A DNA stretch of 64,000 bases, taken from Persicaria tinctoria. Lineage: Eukaryota > Streptophyta > Magnoliopsida > Caryophyllales > Polygonaceae. Below the pieces are notes generated by a model, which ran no database searches, was not told the origin of the DNA, and saw only the letters and a program-made list of their open reading frames with translations. This document shows, one piece after another, positions 59,700 to 64,000 of this stretch (position 1 is the stretch's first letter; each line of letters opens with the position of its first letter). The stretch is taken from assembly GCA_037127255.1 (NCBI GenBank), contig JBANSL010000004.1, positions 74,794,627-74,858,626 of the forward strand, written 5' to 3'. Made by a program: the position numbers and the translations under genes.

Positions 59700-61361
59700 T
59701 CACGGTAAAACTCATTTTCTTTAGTTTTTGATCGTGTGATCTTTGCCTTCACTTCGATATTTGACATTACATGCCACCTGCACAATAAATGCTTCACGGT
59801 TGGGAACACTTCCTTGATGGCTTTGATTACTGCCAACTCTCGATCTGTGACAATCACATCTGGCATTCTATGTTTACAGAGATCTCGGAGCGTCTGCATC
59901 ACCCAGCTGTAGTGATCTGTGGTCTCCTTCGTCATGAATGCAAATGCTATCGCAAATGTCTTTTTTGTGCTAGTGAACCCAACTATTTGCAGCAATGGCA
60001 TCTTATACCTACATGAAAGGGAGATAGTCAATAAATCACGAGCAACTAATTAGACAAAATTTCAATCTATTTGTACAGTAAATAAATACAAAAGGATACA
60101 CGTACTCATTTGTCTTGTATGTTGCATCCATCATGATGACGTATGGAAATAACCTCCATAAACGTTGTGAGTCTGGGTGAGAAAACATTAAATCACTCAG
60201 CTGATTAGACCCGTGCACTCTACGTACGAAGAAATCGTACTGCTTTCCTTCGAGTGAATGCAATGCTTGTTGTATATCTCCACGACCCTCCGCCTCTACC
60301 CTCTTCATCTTCTGAACAGAGTTGTACACTTGACGGATACTCGTCACACATTGGGAATCTTCATCTTCAAGGATACTCAACAACTGTCGAGGTTTTAACC
60401 CAATCATTGCACCGCGTCGTACCTTATGATGCTGTTTATCAGTCAACCTTCCGGCAAAGGTATGTCCATACAAGTTGTCCGGAAGATTATGGTTGTGAGA
60501 ACCACATATAACAAACATTCTCCATTTACCTGTCTTGTACTCACGACCCTCGAGCTCAAATGGACATCCAATTTTCTTCGATGGTTTCTCTCGGTGTGAT
60601 GATGGTGGAAAATCCTTATCCACATCGGCCGCATCTCTAGGATAGCCATAGTACTCGCAAACCAAACGAAAGACACCTAACCCGTTTCGCTTGTTCTTCC
60701 AAGACCTATGAGTTATTAACACCATATTTCTAATTCTACCCATAAAACGAGCCCACTCCTTTGCATTCCTGGAGTCAAAGAAATATCCATCTATCCGAAA
60801 CATATCTGAATAATCGGTACCCTCTTCTAGAGAAAAGTCGGCGAGATCCTACAATTCGAAACATATTGATGATATAATACACACACATTGGAAACAAAAA
60901 CATTCAAAACATATAATCCATCCGTTTCATAATACATTGTCACCTCACTTTTTTTTTAAAAAAATCATTATTCTACTAACTTTTTCACAAATATTATTAT
61001 TTTTATATACCCACTACACATTTCTACCAATTATAATATTTTCAAAAGTAAACAATACACAAAACAATACAAATTATTACAATCACCTACCTATAAAATA
61101 TCTAACATCATCTAATTTGAAGCACAAATTACCATCTAAAATACCAAAGTATTGTGAAATCAATAGAGTAGATGTTAAATAAATCTCTCTAATATTGACA
61201 TATACAACTATATATTCAAAAATATTGGAAACATGGAAGATATATACATGAGATTTTAGTACAATCGTATTTAGACTTACATCGACATGAGTTAGAAGTT
61301 CTTGCGGATTGCTGTAATCGTATGGGTTGAATGGTAGATCATCTTCAACTGGCGACGCCAT
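59640..61361 (-). pseudogene. MULE transposase (FAR1-like DNA-binding plus DDE), C-terminus deleted
   Basis: Minus-strand exons: 61361-61281 (MASPVEDDLPFNPYDYSNPQ...), 60848-60102 and about 60001-59640. Exon 2 has a FAR1/WRKY-GCM1 zinc finger (VCEYYG...IGCPFELEG...VICGSHNHNLP). It then runs into the catalytic core with FPYVIMMDATYKTNEY (first Asp). Exon 3 has MPLLQIVGFTSTKKTFAIAF, VIVTDRELAVIKAI (second Asp) and HLLCRWHVMSNIE. After EFYRDCYALVE the frame runs into RGRP-encoding DNA in the wrong phase. The expected 250-300 residues with the last catalytic Glu and the SWIM zinc finger are missing, so it should be inactive. Intron 1 contains a Stowaway MITE. Confidence 0.85.
60916..61168. mobile_element. 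Stowaway-like MITE in transposase intron 1
   Basis: Left end ATCCATCCGTTTCATAATAC; right end GTATTGTGAAATCAATAGAG is its decayed inverse. TA flanks both sides (60914-60915, 61169-61170). 253 bp. Confidence 0.75.
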
Positions 61362-61734
61362 ATGGAGAAATTTAGGATCTTGGAAATATTAGCTTTACTA
61401 GAGGTGTCAAAATTTTCATATTTGTGACCTAAACATGTATTGTATATATAGAGATCATCATCTTTTATTATTGGAAAAAAAAATATCTATTGACATTTAT
61501 CTCCAAATATATCTATATCTAAATATATAGGATATATCTTTCGATTATCTGTCTTATTTTATTCCGTGTACATATCATTATCTATCCTATTTCGATTCGT
61601 ATATATCTGATTTATTTTCGGTAAAAATAAATATATCCGCGTCCGCGCATCACGCATACGCGGATTTAAAAAAAAATATATTTGCGTTTGCGCACTGCGC
61701 ATGCGCGGATTTAAAAAAAAAAAAAAAAAAAAGC

Positions 61735-61786
61735 GCGACCGCGCATTGCGAGTGAGCGGATCCGCGCACTCGCAATGCGCGGTCGC
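61735..61786. repeat. Perfect 20-bp-stem inverted repeat near the MULE right end
   Basis: Arms GCGACCGCGCATTGCGAGTG (61735-61754) and its exact reverse complement (61767-61786), with a 12-base spacer. It sits about 45 bases inside the terminus. Confidence 0.95.
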
Positions 61787-62639
61787 ATACCGTGTAATAC
61801 GCGAAAAAATGACCGTGCAAATAACAGCCCCAAAATTAAAGTGCAAGTTAAAATTTGAAACTAGGACAAGATTCTTGAATGTTAAGTGCAAGTTAAAGTC
61901 TTTTTTTATACTATATAACCAACACTTCCAATCAAATTAATTAAAACTACAAATCGTTTGACAATACTGACAAAAAATTTACTAGGCATAATTGAATCTG
62001 AAAAGGAAATTTTATCCTCTTCCCTCCCAGCACTTGCCGCTCCATTTCCATCTCTCCAAACATTGCTCCATTTGCATTCTTGAATAGCCATCAGCAAGAT
62101 CCGGGACAACTTCAATAAGTTCCCTGTGAAAATATACATCAAACAACCTAGATCTAAAAAGACTAAAAGAAAGGGGAGAGAGAGGCCTGCCTACTGCAGG
62201 GTGTGGGACTGTGGGCGATGGGATCTGGCGGCGTCGAGCGAGGTGCGAGCCTGCGAGGTGAGAGCGTCGAGCGAGGCAGCAAAGCCAACAAGGTTGAAGA
62301 TGAACGGCTGAACTGAAGAGCGTCGATATTGCCGGGGGGGGGGGAGAAAGAGAGAGGGTTGCGTGAAGAACTGAAGAAAGTGAAAGGAGTGGACTACTGA
62401 GCGCTGAACGGCTGAAAAGAGAAGTAGGTTAAGTAGTAGGCACGCCTTAAAAAAAAAAAAAAAAACCCAAATCCGGTTCCGACCCGGAAATTCCGGTCTG
62501 GTCCCGGGTTTAGACCGGAACCCGGAATTAAAATTTCCTTGGACCATGGACCAGACCGTAATAATTCCGGTCCGATCAAGACCGTAATTTCCGGTCTGGT
62601 CCCGGTCCGATCCAAATTTTGCCCAGCCCTAGTTTGAAC

Positions 62640-63490
62640 TAGTAGAAATCGACATCATGAACTCAATCAAACATCAAAACAAGATTCAATTGAATCGAAT
62701 TGGAAAACCATGAAAAGAGAGTGTTTGGTTTTACAGCAACAAAAATCCCAATTCTGTAACAACCCAGAAACAACCTTTCCCGCCTATTTGAGCTGTTGGG
62801 AATTGAAGGTGAAATTACCATTTTGCCCTTCAGTCTTAGATCCACTAAAATGCACATGTAATGCTACGTACATGTAGCCCTACATACCCCCCTCAAGCTT
62901 GACATGTGGTGGGAGACACAAGTGCAAGCTTGGAACAAAGAAATCTATGTTGGTGAGAGCCTAGAGCCTTAGTAAGGACATTAGCAAGTTGAAGTGTTGT
63001 TGAGACATGGATGGTTTGGATGAAGCCTTGCTGCACCATTTCCCTTATGAAATAGGAGTCAATCCGGACATGTTTGGTTTTCTCATGAAAGACAGGATTC
63101 ATGCCTAGGCACTGATCGAGCAACACGATTGTTACAATGCAGCTTGATTGGCAACTGAACAGGGATGTGCAAATCAGAAAGAATTCCTTGCATCCACACC
63201 AATTCACTGGTAGCTGACGACATGCTTCTATATTCACTTTCAGTTGAAGATTTAGAAACCACCTTCTATTTCTTAGCCTTCCAAGACACTAAGGGGGAAC
63301 CAAGGAAGACATAGTAGCCTGACAATGATCTTCATGTGTCAAAGCAATTGCCCCAATCCGCATCACAATAGGCAGTGAGAATGGTGTCTGTCATAGCAGA
63401 ATAGGAAAGAGCAAGATGGAAGGTCCCTTTAAATACCTGAGAAGGTACATAGCTGCATTCCAGTGGGTTTGAAGAGGATGCTGAATAAAC
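62640..63490 (-). pseudogene. Ty1/copia fragment: RNase H end, PPT and LTR
   Basis: On the minus strand: FKGTFHLALSYSAMTDTILT and AYCDADWG (about 63450-63340) from the RNase H start, then NPVFHEKTKHVRIDSYFIRE and LANVLTKALGSHQHRFL (63130-62920) from its end. A purine tract AGCTTGAGGGGGG (about 62886-62898) follows, then an LTR-like region to 62640. The coding part has stops and frameshifts, and the rest of pol is gone. The hAT inserted into its LTR. Confidence 0.75.
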
Positions 63491-64000
63491 TGACTCAACT
63501 GTTGTACAGTGGCAAAAAGCCGTGGCAAAAGGCATTAAAAGGGTGGCAAAAGACATTTAGCTTCGGCTAAGCTACGACAAATAGGGGGATGGCGAATTTT
63601 GGGGTGGCAAAATTTGGTAGCTTCGGCAAATAGCCGTAGCAAGAAAATTAGTGACGGCTAAGCGACGCCTAAGCAACCCCTATGAAAAACACAACACATT
63701 TGCCACGGCAAACTGCCGTAGCTAAAGTGTGGGTAGAAAATTAAAAAAAAATACTGCTTTTTAGCCCGGATTCGTCAGACCCGGGCTAAAAAGTCCAGTA
63801 TTTTTTTAAAAAATAAAATTATACACAATTTGCATATATAATAAAATTTCATTAATTATATAAAATTTAAAAATATAATAAAATCTCAAAAACCACATCA
63901 TTTATATACAGTAAATATACATATATAATTATCAAATTTACATATACAATAAAATGTCCAAAAATACATTTTAACCAAAAAAATGGTAAAATATACATAA
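63491..64000. repeat. CACTA-like subterminal repeats and AT-rich DNA (partial)
   Basis: Many inverted words of the type GCCGTGGCAAAA, TAGCTTCGGC(T/A)AA, GCCGTAGC lie at 63495-63725, as in CACTA subterminal regions. A hairpin TTTTTAGCCCGG...CCCGGGCTAAAAA lies at 63757-63793. No terminus is visible before the window ends. Confidence 0.4.

Larger units (their letters stand above)
55179..61831. mobile_element. Mutator-like element with PMD gene and transposase-OTU gene
   Basis: 6,653 bp. The left end GGAATTGCTATACGAACGGT matches the right end read inversely, GGGGCTGTTATTTGCACGGT, and the similarity runs on through TTTTTCGC and CACGG. Flanking 9-mers AAAATTAAC / AAAATTAAA fit a Mutator-type 9-bp duplication with one change. 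Subterminal regions are full of TGCGCA/GCGCATGCGCGG words. Two genes converge: PMD (+) and transposase with OTU (-). Confidence 0.88.
54912..62631. mobile_element. hAT non-autonomous element, split by a MULE
   Basis: Starts TAGGGCTGGGCA and ends TGCCCAGCCCTA, with a perfect 8-bp duplication GTTTGAAC (54904-54911, 62632-62639). Subterminal DNA is packed with GGTCCGGTCC / GGACCGGA words at both ends (54925-55060, 62465-62615). Without the MULE it is about 1.06 kb and non-coding. A G-run (62335-62344) and A-run lie in the right half. Confidence 0.93.

Noticed and set aside
61083..61361. 92-aa protein as a separate gene
   Set aside because: Its first 27 residues are exon 1 of the transposase; the rest is intron containing part of a MITE.
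1..64000. CRISPR arrays, bacterial operons, riboswitches or integrated plant pararetrovirus
   Set aside because: No regularly spaced identical repeats and no bacterial gene organisation; all RT-like sequence seen belongs to copia, and LINE sequence is limited to the RNase H end.

Overview
This is plant nuclear DNA, most likely from a eudicot. Evidence: three intron-containing or promoter-bearing plant genes, Athila-type Ty3/gypsy elements primed by tRNA-Asp, Ty1/copia, CACTA, hAT, Mutator-like (MULE), Stowaway and Tourist elements, and 5'-truncated LINEs. The species cannot be told from sequence alone. Host genes fill only about 6-7 kb. The rest is transposable-element (TE) sequence, much of it nested, with AT-rich spacers.

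Layout. 1-9738: a young, near-complete Athila-like element (5' LTR cut by the window edge) that keeps gag and protease but has lost RT, RNase H and nearly all of integrase. A 98-bp tRNA-like SINE sits inside it. 9739-17449: fragments of a CACTA end, a gypsy 3' end (+), and a second Athila-like element on the minus strand (LTR, perfect tRNA-Asp PBS, decayed gag), its LTR broken by a GC-rich hAT-like repeat. 17450-22416: a copia-LTR-like piece, then an inverted-repeat region holding a TTGTGCAAATAT-type tandem array. 22594-23388: truncated LINE end with a 13-bp TSD. 24281-27837: NSE4 gene (SMC5/6 complex), 7 exons. 28457-30328: a Tourist-like MITE and an unidentified poly(A) retroposon. 30799-35589: a copia element with identical 176-bp LTRs but no coding capacity. 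37903-40263: KH + triple CCCH zinc-finger gene (KHZ1/2-like). 41474-47908: two hAT elements and a 4.1-kb CACTA that has captured pieces of two host genes, a reticulon (RTNLB) and a NUP205-like nucleoporin. 48403-52527: older Ale/Retrofit-type copia with decayed pol. 52874-53389 (minus): LEA_1 (D-113 type) gene with a five-copy ABRE cluster. 54850-63500: nested TEs: a copia fragment holds a hAT, which holds a 6.65-kb MULE, whose transposase intron holds a Stowaway MITE. The MULE carries a plant-mobile-domain gene convergent with a FAR1/MULE transposase-OTU protease gene. 63490-64000: further repetitive DNA.

The three host genes are unrelated: chromosome maintenance, RNA binding, desiccation tolerance. 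The strongest leads are the MULE with PMD plus OTU cargo, the CACTA double gene capture with a 304-bp foldback terminus, and the Athila-like family, which is filled with a TCGANNTCGA motif in LTR and coding sequence alike and has a readthrough-type UAG inside gag-pro.
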